Positions 1 through 13,613 of a DNA stretch of 64,000 nt are shown one piece after another. Numbering within the stretch: position 1 is the first letter of the stretch; every line of letters begins with the position of its first letter. A program made the translations under genes and the position numbers. The stretch comes from Agriotes lineatus (lineage: Eukaryota; Arthropoda; Insecta; Coleoptera; Elateridae). The stretch lies in the NCBI GenBank assembly GCA_940337035.1, contig OW679197.1, forward strand, positions 59,913,903-59,977,902. The letters run 5' to 3'. The notes under the pieces were generated by a model, which worked only from the letters and a program-made list of their open reading frames with translations, had not been told where the DNA came from and made no database searches.

Positions 1-1005
1 TAGAAACGATACACCGCAGGGCAAGCGTAACGGTATGTATAGGGTGTTACAAAATAAATGGGCGCAACAAGTTTCAATCGGGGAAACCCACGCTTAACCC
101 AACCTTGAAAGCCAAACGGGGTAGGATACACAAGTATAAACTCTGGCCTTCCAACAGTGCAGCAACAAGCGCGTCGACCTACCTGGAACACTTGTAAACC
201 GCTCCCAGGCCTCATCTTACATCAATCTTGACACAGTGACTGAGTCACTCTGTAAATAAGCATGCACAAGTACAAGAGGAAAATCATAAATCAAATACAG
301 TAAACAGATCTATTGGACCAACTAGACTCAGCTGGGGACGCCTCAACTACAAATAGCCCTTTCACACCGACGAATAATTCAACGTATGCGTCGCCGGTTG
401 GCAGTAAAACATGAAAATAATTCGAGAATATAGGCGGGCTTATAATACAAAAGATTAATTTGGAAAATAGTGCACAACGCCTTAATTAGACGGCGAATAG
501 CAAGTACGCTTAATTTAACATATTCGTAAACGATTAATGCAAAAATATAGGAGCGCGCAATACCTTCTATTAGGCGGCTTGGCCTTGTTGCGTAAGCGCT
601 AATTGCTGTGGGCTGTCGTGCACCAATCGCTACAGCTGTCGGTCGACGTGGCGTGTGTGAGAACCTGCTATGTCCATTAGATCCCCTATTTATTCGGGAA
701 GAAGTGTGCAACGCCCGCCTAGGCAACCACAAAAACCAGCGAGGCCGTTAGATAGCCCACTCGTAAGATGAGATCCCGATCAAGAAGCCGGAACAATTAG
801 CCAAACAGGCTTTCAAAACGTTAACGAGCGCCATAGGCCATCGATAAAGACACCACACAGGCACCCAGAAGCACACCCTGTCACTTACACAGCCCTCCGA
901 GTACTCTAAACATAAAAACAAAGTCAAACGTTTCTCACCAAACCCAGAAAGCGGGACCAAGCTGTAACAACAAGAGAAACACCGGCCGCCTACGCGCCGT
1001 GCTTC

Positions 1006-1131
1006 AGTGGCATAAGCTAACTGTTTCATATGACCCCAGAGGTAAAATTCCATAGAAATTAGGTCTACCAAACGCGGTGGCGCATTCTCGTAGACTTTTG
1101 ATTTGAGATATCCCCACAACAAAAGTGCGTA
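1006..1131 (-). pseudogene. DDE transposase C-terminal fragment, inverted piece
   Basis: Read on the minus strand, 1,075-1,131 encodes LLLWGYLKSKVYENAPP. This is the block after the last catalytic acidic residues in Tc1/mariner-superfamily-like insect transposases, whose typical form is (D)FFLWGYLKSxVY. A second version of the same block, EFYLWGHMKQLAYATE, follows at 1,006-1,055 on the same strand, so two related copies are abutted here. The piece sits inside an open frame of 138 codons (748-1,164), but only these two blocks look conserved. The plus-strand fragment at 1,152 continues the same protein in the opposite direction, so this segment appears inverted relative to it. It is a dead remnant. 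The superfamily is assigned from the motif only. Confidence 0.7.
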
Positions 1132-1151
1132 TCCAGTGGCAAATTTCCTAC

Positions 1152-1319
1152 GAGAATGCACCACCCACTTTGGATGTGTTAAAGCAGAACATCACCCGAG
1201 AAATTCGTGAGATTACACCTGCTATGCTTACGCGTGTGATGCAAAATTTTCAAGTTCGTTTGGAAGAAGTGATACGACGCGAGGGGCGTCATTTGTAGGA
1301 TGTGCTGTTTCACAAATAA
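1152..1319 (+). pseudogene. DDE transposase C-terminal end
   Basis: The plus frame from 1,152 reads ENAPPTLDVLKQN, then REIREITPAMLTRVMQNF, then RLEEVIRREGRHL. This is the usual last ~50 residues of the transposase family whose LWGYLKSKVY block lies inverted just upstream. A TAG at 1,296 interrupts the final residues. The reading resumes as DVLFHK and ends at TAA (1,317-1,319), which is probably the original stop. Apart from that TAG the frame is intact over 49 codons, so the fragment is not extremely old. No inverted-repeat end of the parent element could be placed with confidence. Confidence 0.75.
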
Positions 1320-4300
1320 TTTCCCAAAGATCAAGGTTTATTTTGTTTTTTTTTTCAATAATATATTTTAAGAAATAAAAATTTTATTTCAAGTTTAAAA
1401 ATGAAATTTGCCGGCGGACACCCGTTACAGAAGTGAGTTGTGCAAAGTTTGTCCCAAAGGCAAATTAAATAGAAGAGGCTAAACGTCTGTGTTTTAAAGT
1501 AATAAGGTGTGCTTTTAATTGCAAGAAGCTTTTGCAAGCGCATCAGCGAATAATCTGTGTGTAAATCGCATTCGGTTTAAAGATTTGAAGCCAGGGCCAT
1601 CCTTCAAGACATTTTTGACATTGGCGTTTCAAAAACAATTATTTTTACGCTATTTATTGTTTTATGTATGTTGCTTAAGGTACATGCGAGTAGCCCTCAT
1701 ATAAGTCACACGTAGATATTTCCCGGAGTTCATCTTAATTTTCTTTGATTTCTTTTTATTTGATTTCTGTATATATATATATGTGTTTTGATCTCAACTT
1801 AATGGATTGTGTAAACAAATTGGTATTTTTGCGCATTTTTTCAAGTGAGTTTCAGCCACAGAACGTATGGGGGGTACCAACTTCCTGTTTTAGCAAATGT
1901 TGATCTTTCATAGCCGCGAACTGGGAGTATTTTAGAGTTGCATATTCACTGACCTTGTAAGGTAAACATAAAGGGCAAACAATTAGTCAAATATTAAGGT
2001 ATACTAAATGTCTTATTGAAATTTATAATACCACGTGTGGGGCTAAACCTCGCGTGGTGTTACAATGCAAGGGAAGCGAGATGCCCGTTTCACCTGGTGT
2101 CGCACATGTCACTTGAATCATTTACTTTACTTTTATAAAACATAAAATAACTAACTTCATAAAATGTCAATTCAATTTAATACTTAAAGCTACTGAGATA
2201 CGATTATTTTAATAATAATAGTAACAAGTAAAATCAGTAAAACTACTTTATAAATGAAAATATTAGCCATCAATTGCTCATTACGCGCAGTATTTAAGAG
2301 AAATTGTGAGCAGCTAAAACTTTCTACAAAATATTCAGCAAATTTGTAGAACTATAACTACGCGTCTCAAGAGTTTATGGTAACTAAAAACACATTTAAA
2401 ACCAATATAGCTTCAAGTTTGCAGATTTTTCTAACGAAAAATGCCTGAATTATTTCCATTTAAGCGCTTCAAGGAGATTCTAGCACAAAAAGTAATCAAT
2501 CTCTCTAACAGTCGCTGGCACAAGAAACACTTGGGTGGCGCCTGTAATGCGATGCAGTAGCAGAAGAAAGAAATCACGCAAAAACCTCTCCCCTCATTCG
2601 AGTTCCTTTTTTGTATTTATGGAGTGGCCGCCCTCTACTGATAGCAGATAATCTTTCCTTTCTGCGCAAAAATGTGCATAAATTGGGGAGTTTACTCACT
2701 GTTTACGGTTATGGCTGCATTACAGCGGTGCTTAAAGGAGGTGTAATGACCAACATTTCCATTAAAAAGAAACGGAAAGTTTAGTTAACGTCTTTGCAGC
2801 GCTTTAGTGCTACTTTCCGTGAAGCAGTGGCGGTCATTTTTGTAGAACGCCCAAGCATTACAGTCCTAAATACCAGGAAGTGACCTAAGACGCGAGAGAA
2901 GATTCAGGAACTCAGTATTAGGAAAAGGTTAAAAACGTTACGTTCTTTATTTAGTAGTTTTGATGAAAACAGCTCTAACATCAATTTGTTCGCTTTTTAT
3001 CCAAAATACCCGATTTATTAATATAATATGATCTTCGGGCGATTACATACGCAAAACTAAGACACTAATGATCGAGTTCCAGATTTATATCCAACAATGA
3101 GTTCTTCAGCAATGTGTTAGATATATTCGAGTTACAAATACTATGTCTATTACTACAGCTTCCTAACTGGAAGTATTCCTAACAAATGACATGTATTACT
3201 GAGAGTTAATGAGCATCTAATCTATCGTCGGTCTGTAAGCATAATTCAAAAATTTAAATTATCGCCCATATTTCGGGCTGGATGAAGGTGTAGCATTTCG
3301 TTCGTTTCTCCGCGAGGAGTTCTTCACTCTTGTACTCGTCTTCAAGCAGATAGGTTGATAATAAAGTAAGCGATTTTACGCTCATCCCACGCCCGCTAGC
3401 GTGTGATAGACTAGTTAGTTTCAAAGTTGACCCGTGTCTATTAAGCAATGTTTGCGTGTGGCGTGTGAATTGTTCCTGAAGATGGCAGTTTGTTGTGGCT
3501 TTACCATCGCATCCAGGAAATTACGACAACTTGTCGGATGCAATCCGCTTCACAAAACACGAGCTACTGCTTTTGAAAATTTCCGATTTCTACTTCTGAT
3601 AATAATAATAATATGGTACGGTTTATGTATGCTTTGTGCTCAGTCAGATATATGTTCTTTTTTATAGGTTAATAGAATTTTCAATCGTTCTGAAACTTGT
3701 AAAAAGTGTGTATGACATACATGTGTACACATCAATGTAAAAATAGCAAGTGACAAAGCTATTACTAATTAAGTTGTTAGTTATTTCTAATAAATGAAAC
3801 GTCTTCGGTACATTTTACAATTCTACAGTTTATTTATATTTTTTTTACATTATACTATGCCTGTAAACCGATCTCAATAATTATCAGATACTTCAGTTGT
3901 GCTTATAGCCAACTTGCAGGGATAAACTTAATAAAATTAGCCATTTATTGAATAGGCTGCTTTTCAATTTCGAACTTGCCTATCACCCTACTGGAATCAA
4001 TTTGGTGAATCACTTTTGGTTTTCCGTTACCGTCTGAGTTTCAGACAATACATCCAAATTTTTTCAAGAACAAGTAAAGACGTTGAAGTTGACTAGTTAA
4101 GCTCGAGACATAGGTAACGTCTCTAATGGAGCCCTGTTTGGTTCACGTGCACCATACCTTTATGGTTAACTTTTAAACTAATGTGACATTGCATAAGAAA
4201 CCTAATAGGTAAACTCACACTATTGGCACCCCGCTATCAAATAGGAGAAAAATCTAATTGCAATGAAAAACTTGATCCTAAGGGAGGACACCAGTGGCAG

Positions 4301-7300
4301 AAATGTGGAAAAATATACGTCTCCAAATGAAAGAACGGATGATGAAATACAAGAACAGTATTTCAGGAGTCGGAAGTAACAATCAGATGGGCAGTTATGA
4401 TTCTTCACATCTACAAAGGGGTAACGCTCCAGCTTTTAGATGTTATTCTTCTTCCTCTGGTTGTGCAAACGTGCAATAATTGAATTGCACGATCCACATG
4501 AAGAGAATGGAAAACAACAAACAAAATATGCACTTCAAAGGCAAAAATTCGTAATCCAAAGTTTTCTAACAAGAGACATAACGTGAGGTGCAGCAATGCG
4601 CGAAGAATAGTAGACGCAAAGAAACCATATATTTATACAAGACTTACCACAAAAATAGATTCCAAGCAACTACAAGCGATACGAATTACCACCACATGGT
4701 TTTCCTGCCTATGAAACATATTCGCCTATATTGCAACATAACAAGTTGCTTAGATCCACTTGATAGCATGATCTTGACATCATTTCGGTTAGAGCAATAA
4801 GTTAAACAAGTCGTGTCGTGTGGGTGCAGAGGAAAAGTTTGAGGCTGCGTTTAGGAAGGGCGCTTCTATTGCGAAGCTTGCTTCAAAGTCGGCTGCAGGT
4901 CTAATTATAGTTGAGGCCCCGTTTCGTCGTAATAATAACGAAGAATCAGTATCGTGGCTATGCAAATTTCAGTGGCTCTTCGTGAGCTAGTTACTTCACA
5001 CTTTTGGCTTCGTTCAGACCGACTTTTCGTCGTTAATAGCTAAATATGCCGCCGGCATAGGCGGGTTAGAGTTATACTATAAACAGCTTGTATTACGATG
5101 ACATCCTCTAAGAAACAAAAAAAAAGTTGCTATGTACTTCTCATTTTGGTTTTCAAAGTATTCTATAGACAGCTTGTAAATTACCGTATTGTTTTACTGT
5201 GTTTGGCGTTGTTAGTTTCCTGTGTAAAAGCAGCCCGCAGTAGCGTATCAAGCTTCAACAACGGTAAGTTTCTTAGCGAAGGGCTATACACATACACACA
5301 CATCATCTCTTAGAAGTATCAGGACGTTTCCCACCACTGTCTCAAGTTATAAACGGATTAATATGGATTGAGTTAAGAACATGTGGTGCTCCAGGCAAAT
5401 AACTCCTTGTATTAAATTAGCTAACCCCAGCGTACCGTCCCACCCCCTTTGTCCCGACTGTAATCTAGCCGTAAAGCTTTCCGAGTAATCAAAACATCCG
5501 ATTTAACACTCCTTTCAGCTTTCTCATTTCAGTCAAGCGACGTTCTGGCTTTCCTTGTTTTTCCGTAAGTACCGATTTATTATGTAACATTCTTCTAAAT
5601 AATTTATTATGCTTTGTACATTATATTGCTCAATTATTGTTCTCCTGGTTCACCTTCCTTTCTTTTATATTAATTTTATTATCAATTTCTAGATTTTATT
5701 AATATTTTACGTCCGTGCTGACTCCTTGCACACTTACACACACATTTTTTATTTTACGAATCTTTTTTCTATTACTAGTGTACTATTGATTCCCTCTATT
5801 TATACTTACTTTATTTTTTCTTTAACGTAGAATTCGAATAAAGTGCAATAAAGTGCTAAAGTATACAACACATACAAATTAAAATGAAGGTCATCTAATC
5901 GCATTTCATGAATATATTTATTGATTTGCATATTTTTTGCAGTATTTTAGTAGAACGAATGGTCCTTTACCATCATGAATAAAATTTCCAGCCCACACTT
6001 TATTTTCTCATGATGCTAGCGTCTAGTTTACAAAAATCTCATGGATTTATGCAGAGGCATCGTCGGTAAGCCCAATATTGCATACACACCCGTGCGCTCT
6101 ATTAACTTTCCATTTTGATACAAGATTTGTTCATCTTCCCAAATCGTTTAGAAATGTTAGGTAGACATTGAGATTTTTTCCAAGTGTAACGGTGTTCATT
6201 TATTTCCTTCTAGTACAAAAGATGTAACACATTATTTTACAGTGCGAAGTTTTCTCACAGTAATGAGCTCGGGCATAGGTGGTTACGAAGAGTAAAGAAT
6301 AGAATAATTGAGATGCGCCAAGCGTCACCTTACCTACGTGCGGCTGATTCGCAATACTGCAATACAGACATATTCCCCATTATGCGGATTTTCTGAGCCC
6401 CGACCATTCCATTAGCTGGGATCACTTCCATTCGAGATCGCACATCAGCGCCCCACTCGCAATGCATAAAGCTAATATTGACCGAATGTTCCAATTCATA
6501 TTTCCAGTTACGGGAAACCCCGAGCATTAATTCCCCCGCAATAAACCTCACAAACGGGATCAGTTCCGCGTGCTCTGCGCCGAAACCGAAAACTAGCTTT
6601 ACTAATTTACTTTATCTCGTTCAGAGCGCCAGGACGGCTTGAAATTTGATGGAGGCGCCGGATATCGATAGGAAACACGATACTATCGCCCTGTGTCACT
6701 GATTAGAAGGCGTATCTGATACTGGGCTTTCTCAGCCCAGGAAGTTTCTAATATTAAACACAATGAACAATTTAGAGGCTCTAAGAGGCTCTCGCGGTTT
6801 CACAATCGTGTTATACTCATGAGAACGCGACGTGGATACAATCATTAAAAATAAATTGAGTGCGGCAAAGTTATTTCGAACTCATATCTTATCAGTTTTA
6901 TAATAAAGAGGATACATTGAAATAATCATCCCAACTTTTTAAAAAAATCGCTACATTTTTCCTTTGGTTTTGTTTATTTAACACTTCGAATCCGTTTGCA
7001 TTAATTGGAATATTCGATGCTACCTTTCGCTTCACCTCGCTATAAATCATACTACTACATTAGGCCGTAAGTCATTTCTATGTATGTGACTAACTACGTC
7101 TCTTGTAATTAAGTAAATTGCTATTTTACTCGTTTAGTCCCCCTTTTAATTTTACTCACATAAAAGTTGTGGCTTGGCTTTTGTTCGCTGCCTTGATGAT
7201 GTGTGACTTGGTCGTCGATGCTGTCGTCATCAAGGGTATAATCTCAAGTACTTGTGGGCTGTATTTTCGAGTTGGAGCTATGAGGAGTTGTGTGTGCTGA

Positions 7301-10300
7301 CAAGGCGGACTGATTGAGCTGTTCATATTGCGTATTAGTCTTGTGCTTATAAAATCAGTTACCTTTGTATATATTTGGTTCTTGCTGAATGACCATAGTT
7401 TGAATTAGAACTTTGTCCTTAATATTTGTGAAATATAAAACTGCACACCGGTAAAAAGCTGCATGTACCACCATTTTATGAAACATGCACAGGTTTATTC
7501 AATTGTCTATTAAATATTTGCTTTAATATATCGTATTAATTATTCATATAACTTTTCTTGTTGTGCACATAAGTATTATACTTAAAGTAACTCAAGCATT
7601 TTTGAAGTGATCTTTACGTTGGTGAAAGGTTATCTGTTTTCGATTACTACACTGAATATTTATGCGAACACCTTGCGTTCAATTTTCATTTTGTTTTCTA
7701 GGTTGAATCTTAAGCACTTTTTATGCATATCTGTACTTAGTGCTTAAAAACCTAAACAGAGCATAGTTATTGGTTACAAAACGTGCGAGTCCTGTAGAGT
7801 TAATCACTTGTTTAATTAGTCATTTGATTGATGTAGATATCCTTGTTAAAATAGATTTCGGGTTAGACCGCGTAGTCTTTGTAGATAAACACCCAACATT
7901 CTCTGGCTTGCACATGAAGCCCGAGCAAAGATCCACGCGCTAGCCATGCTCTTTGGTGATTCGTGTTGTTTGAGTACCTTGAGAACGAGGATATTTAGAT
8001 TTGGATTTGTTGCTGTTTGTGCACCCATATTGGCTAACGTTTCGCAAAATATTGCAGCTTGCATCATCAGAGTAAAAGTCACTCGTGATACGTTTGGATG
8101 CCTACTTTTAAAAAAACTGCATTAACCGCATTCCCCTTTAACATTTTGAGAATTAACTTCTGACGAGTCAGGCTTTGGCACTTTCTGTATGTTCTTTGTC
8201 GGCACCCTGTGTTCCAATTGGAGATTTTCCAGTTGAGGTTCCTAATATATTTTTTTAAATATTTAATTAAGGTAGTAGAATCACTGTATGCATCATTTGC
8301 ACCACGTGTGAAATGGCCACTTCAAAGGAAGGGTAATCATTGTTTTCATTTAGTTTCAATCTATCTTTAATATTTTCTCCCTTCGCAGGCGCATTCGTTA
8401 GGGTCGAATCCAGCTATCGAGGTTTCTCATAGGCTATAACTCTCCACGTGCTGTTTTTGTGGGGATTCCTTCTTACTTCTGAAAAAATGCAGTTCCTGGA
8501 CCAAGCAAGTGGCCATTGCCAAATTCCCCACAACGCGCACCTGTTCGACAAGCTCGCTATCAGCATCTAGTTACCATGGCGATGGGCGAGTCTACGATAC
8601 CTATAATACGTTACCCTCTACACTAAATTTAAACAATTTTAAATGAATAAATCTATTTTATTAATTACTGTAAATGTTATTACCTTACACCTGAATTCAA
8701 AATTGAATCATTTAAATTTATCTGTAAAAATGGTATTGCTCAAAAGCTATTACCGTAAATGTCAAGAGGATCGCGCATTCACTAATAGTTGACCCGCTGA
8801 GCGCCCTTTTCGTTCCTTTTAGGTACAGCTTATCTATGCTCGACCATTATCCACAATCCATGTCGCGCTGACAAAGCATTAACTAATTGCCACCAAAAAG
8901 CGATAGAGCTTAAATAAACTAAAGTTAAAGCACCAAATCTTTTTCTTCTTTTTTTCCCTCACATTTATGTGCTTTCTTTAGCAATAAGTGAACTAGCATA
9001 TTAAAATAATTGTTTAAAGAAAATACGTGTAGAAGCAAGAGTTCCATATATCGCGAAAACGCAGAGGAGGAGTTAAACATTCAAAAGTTTGAATAGACGG
9101 CTTACTAGAAGACACGGGATTTGTCTCGTGAATAAATCGAGAAATTGAAGGCAAAGATAAGTAGAAAATTATGAGGAATAAGAAGAAAAAAATACAATAG
9201 AAAACGTAGATGAAAAAATAAAAAACCCTAACAAAAAAGAAGAGATACTACATGTGACAATTAAAGGGGCTCAACTTATCGATGAAAAAGGTGGGCCGTT
9301 TCACAGAAAACTATTAGAGGCAGGCTATAAATAATTACTTGCAGGAGCCTACAAAAGCGGGCCAGCTATAGAAATAAGACTATAATTGCTATTGTCAGTT
9401 AGGGTAAAACAGAACCGCTTTTTAACAAACTGGAAAAAATTTGTAAAATACCATGTAAACGCAACATATTATTAATTATGGAAATATTTATTAGATACAT
9501 AGCTTGCACGAAATTTTCATACAAACCAGTTAAAAAAAACAAGCTGGACAAAATTTGATAGAAATTACAATTTGTTTGAATATTTTGAAAATTTTAAATT
9601 TGCACTTCGTTCGTGTGGGCCTTCTGCGCGTTTAAGTACAGAATACAGCGATTTTTCTAATTTTCTCTCCTGAAAGTGGCTAGTCTTCCTGTTGTTATAT
9701 AAAAACAAAGAAAAAGTGCTCCGCCCCTGTTTTGAGACCTCTTTTACAATGTTTCCTTTCGTTGTTCTGCGAACGACAAGGGATCCAGCATCCAGCATCC
9801 AACTCCCGCGTAATGAGTTAGTTCAGGATCTATAACTGGAGGTCACATTATGTTTTCATTTCACCTATCGAGTACCAGACATCGCAACTGCAACCCAAAA
9901 CGCCTCTCTATACTTATCCGTAGTGGCCAGCTACGCAGGAGTCGTAATAGATACTCATCGCGTCTGTTATAGTTTGAATTATCAAGAGCGCAGAAAATGG
10001 TTTGGTTACTGAAGTTAATTTACTTGCTACTTACGAACTTTACTTTCTTTATAATTTATGTTAATATAGACAGCCAGTCCGTGTTTATTGGTTAAATTAC
10101 GTTTCGCCCTATGGAATTTATATAGAACGGTGTGCAGTTGTCAAAATAGTAGATAATTAATATTTTGTTAGGGCAATAGCTCATAAAACGATAATTTTAA
10201 TTAACTATAAATGTGCTTCGTTCTTGACAGGCTTCTGCGATACGCGCTCCGTAACGCGTTAATAATTAATCCAATCTTTTGCAATTGCTTTTCCATTTCT

Positions 10301-10701
10301 ATTTAGCTGTGTTTTAGCAAATTCTAATTCTTCATGGCATGTTTTACTTTTGCTACTATCTTCTTGTGGTCAACCAAATGTTGTACGTGTACATGTACAT
10401 CTTATTTCTTGGACTACGATTCCTTCTTAATATTTTAGCTCCTCTTATTGAGAGAATTAATACTCCCAGCTTCAATTCCCCCTTATGGAAGCAATTCATC
10501 ATTTTCCCTAATGTCATACTATGTTTACGATACACTTAACTTTATTGATCGGCAATAATATGGTTCATGATATTACATTTGGCTGTATTCTTTGTAATGC
10601 AGTAGGATACTTCAGTGTTCCTTATAATGTCTGTAATTCTATTACATGCCGATCTCTGCATGGCTACCTTGAATTAGCATTTATTGCTGATTAAAACAGT
10701 T
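1320..10701. other. Unassigned AT-rich DNA
   Basis: No gene, RNA or complete mobile element is supported here. There is a short (TA)n/(GT)n run near 1,770-1,788 and a TAA-repeat near 3,600. A strongly T-rich plus strand lies at about 5,640-5,830 and an A/purine-rich one at about 9,060-9,560. Stretches with more balanced composition (about 2,480-2,640, 6,330-6,560, 8,480-8,600) could be conserved non-coding sequence or decayed insertions. I cannot tell which from one sequence. Confidence 0.5.
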
Positions 10702-10702
10702 A

Positions 10703-10916
10703 GGGCCGGTTGCAGAAAGCAATGTTAAGGGCCGGTTGCAGAAAGCAATGTTAAGTCTGGTGTTAGCTAACATCGCGTCAAAGTGAACAAAATCGCATAA
10801 AATTTTGTTTACTAATGTATTAGTTACCATAAGCATTTGAGATTTGATTCGTTTTTGTTCACTTTGACGTCGCGTTAGCTAACACCAGACTTAACATTGC
10901 TTTCTGCACCCGGCCC
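10703..10916. mobile_element. PIF/Harbinger-type MITE
   Basis: The two ends are long inverted repeats. The left reads GGGCCGGTTGCAGAAAGCAA and the right is its complement with one change, continuing inward through the GTTAAGTCTGGTGTTAGCTA segment to about 65 bp. The unit is flanked by TTA at 10,700-10,702 and 10,917-10,919, the 3-bp duplication typical of PIF/Harbinger elements. There is no coding capacity. The leftmost 26 bp are duplicated in tandem (10,702-10,727 and 10,728-10,753), so the left end carries two copies of its terminus. Confidence 0.8.
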
Positions 10917-10919
10917 TTA

Positions 10920-13275
10920 GTCTTACTATGCTACTTCGCTGCATATTATCGCATACGTATATCGAAATGCGATGTTCTTATAGGCATACTGTAAAGAATT
11001 ATAAATATATAGAGCCCAAGAAAAATACTGTCTACACTACACTACATTTGAACTACAATTAACTGACTTCTTAGTTCATGTTACTTGAACACTGTATAAT
11101 AAGCTAGACAGATATGCAAAAATATGCAATTTAAACCAAATTTTTACATTAAATAGATAAGTAACATTAACATTATAAATTAAATAAGATGTTGAAAGTG
11201 ATTTTTAAACTTCGAAAAATGTTTGACAATTATATGTCAACAAAAAGGATGCTACAGATTAAGCAAGTTTTATTGTTTTCAATTACTACCACGATCAACT
11301 TTGTTTTTGATCTCCCTGTATTAGCTTAGTCAGAGTATCGGTTCAATAGATGTAGACTGAATAATCATATACCCACAGATGACAAGTTTCTGCTGAAGGA
11401 GGTTGTAAAACTATTCATATCTACATGGCTATATTTTGCCCGATCAATTCAAAATATTACAGCGACAGGAATGGCAACACTCAACATACAATAAGAAAGA
11501 TTATGCTGCTAAATCCCCTCTTTTAAATAACTCGAGATCGTTGCATTACAGCTGACCGATTTACTGTTTTCTTTCAAGAGGAGTTCCGGGGCACTTCCAC
11601 CCAATGAAATGTATCAAGCAAAGAACATCATTAATCAGTTCTGAAGTAGTTTCCCGAGTTCCGATCTACTCGACTGCTATTTAGGACGCATCAACTTGGC
11701 AGACGTAGGTATCGCTCCTTATTAGATAAATTGAGTGCTTTATTACTTCATCTGAGGAAAATTTGTAATATGCCACGATATCGGCTGCTTCCGCTGCCAA
11801 GCAATAGACACAATTTCAATGTGCTTTATCACAATATCGCGTCCATAAAAAAGAGAGATTGTCTTCCCCTAAGATTGATGGTTGCGATGGACCGGAAGGT
11901 CGACGTCAATGTTCGTTTCCCAAGCCTTTTCACCTTTTAATATCATTAGCTTTGGAAATACGAGATCGATAGAACAGTAAAAACTCATCTCAAAGATAAA
12001 TTTAACATTACCATATTTCAGTTGATTAAAGAATACAGAAAAATGTTCGGAAGCTCCTCTCGTTAAAATATCTTATGATCTCTAAAGGAGCTGAATCTGC
12101 CGAAGCAAACGAAGCGAAGGGATCGAGATTATCCACGATGAGGGAATTCTGCGGCGTGTATGGTTTATTAAATGAAAATAAAATTTCCACGAACTGAATG
12201 ACAGCGATGACGAATGGAAGCCATTGTCAGGATTCTTATATAGCAGAATAACGAGCCACAATACAGTCGTACTTTTACCTTTTTGTTGTATTTAGAGAAG
12301 CTTCCTTGAAATGAGAAATACTCGCAAGATTAATTAACGCGACGACATAAACTGCGCTTCATTCCCCGTTGGTATCATCAGAAAAGCATAACGTTCTATT
12401 AATTCAATAAATTTTGCAAGACGATATCCTATGATACTCGTGGAAGATTGTGTGACTTTACACCGTTACAACAGATTCCATTCTAACGTTTTAGTAACTA
12501 AAACCCAAACCCGCGGAAATTTTTCTCGCTTTGTTCCTAAACAAAACCTTTACTAGAAAGCACGTCCTAATATATTGCGAATAAGGACAAAGGCAGCGAA
12601 CTATACGATCTCCGTCCAACCACCTACGCAGTTAATCTTTTTTAGTTTCTTAAGTAATAGCAGGCTATCAACAGGAACAAAGCATGATTCTGAACAATAC
12701 GTCTCCTTCGTAAATCGGGAGGAAATTCTTGCTATTTAATTACACAAAGTAGTCACTGGAAAAGCAGTCGATATAAACAGCAAAGTATTGAACTAACTAT
12801 TGAAAAGTCTCTGTTTTAGAATCAAGGGTAAAGAATTTGATTTCAATCATAAAATGATAGGCACTCTACAAAAACCGAAGTACCAATAACAAGTGAATAA
12901 CTTTTCGCCTTTTTCTTTGTCATAAAACGAACATAACAGTTTTACAATATTATTTCTATTCAATTTTACATTTTATCATATATACTACACATAATATATT
13001 TCATGACAGATAAAGTATTGGAATAGAATAGAAACATGAATAGATCATCTTGAAAGGCTAGACAGCGAACAACTGCCTAGACAAGCTCTAAAGCACAGTC
13101 AATAAAGTAAAATAAGTTTGGGAAGGCTCGAGAAGAAGAGGAAGGAAACATGGACATGTCAAGACCCTAATCGGTAAAGAAGAACAAGAAGAAGAAATAG
13201 AATACGTCATACCATATTTCTAAGGGCTCGACAAAATATATACATGCAAAACTAAATTAATTTTCCTCTTCTGCT
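10920..13275. other. Unassigned AT-rich DNA
   Basis: I see no gene or element here. The last ~200 bp (13,080-13,275) adjoin the 3' end of the minus-strand LINE fragment. Read on the minus strand they contain a TTCTTCTTCTTGTTCTTCTT run near 13,160-13,200, plausibly the LINE 3' untranslated end. Confidence 0.45.
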
Positions 13276-13613
13276 TTAGCAACCCCTAATTGTCCACTCC
13301 TGAACGTAGGCCTCCCCTCTTCTCTTCCACTCTTCTCTGTTTTGGGCCACCTGTTGCCATTGTTGTCCCTCTTTTTTGGTGATGCCGTCGATCCATCTTC
13401 GTTGTGGTCTGCCGACGCTTCTCCTGTTTGCTCTTGATCTCCATTGTACGACTTGTGTTGTCCATCGCGTTCAATCCTACCCAGTTCCATTTTGATTTTG
13501 CGATAGTTTTTATGACGTCTTCTGTTCGGGTTCGTGGTCTGATTTCTTGGTTTATGATTCGGTCGTGTAGGCTGATTCTTAGTATTACGCATTCAATCGC
13601 TCGTTGCGTCGTT
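13276..13613 (-). pseudogene. Non-LTR retrotransposon, C-terminal end of RT ORF
   Basis: On the minus strand the reading starts TTQRAIECVILRISLHDRI, continues NQEIRPRTRTEDVI and KSKWNWVG, and after a frameshift gives GRPQRRWIDGITKKEGQ, QVAQNREEWKRRGEAYVQEW and a stop at 13,276-13,278. This order (TQRAMERxMLGISLRDR, then RTKVxDV, then KWxWAGH, then GRPxxRW, then QNRxxWxxxGEAYVQ) is the standard C-terminus after the reverse transcriptase in a very common arthropod LINE group. No catalytic RT motif is present, so this is a 5'-truncated, frameshifted copy. The GRP...W part is well preserved. The exact clade (RTE-like or related) is not fixed by this tail. Confidence 0.88.

Noticed and set aside
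379..732. 117-codon minus-strand open frame
   Set aside because: No motif, arginine-rich low-complexity reading and no splice or element context; most likely chance.
6330..6551. 73-codon minus frame ending near a donor-like GTAAGG
   Set aside because: No motif. Composition suggests conserved non-coding DNA at best.
8398..8425. GGGTCGAATCC resembling a tRNA B box
   Set aside because: No A box at the right distance on either strand.
9060..9560. A-rich stretch with coiled-coil-like readings (EEELNIQKFE, IEKLKAKI)
   Set aside because: Resembles LINE ORF1 text only because of purine bias. Stops are frequent and no RT follows.
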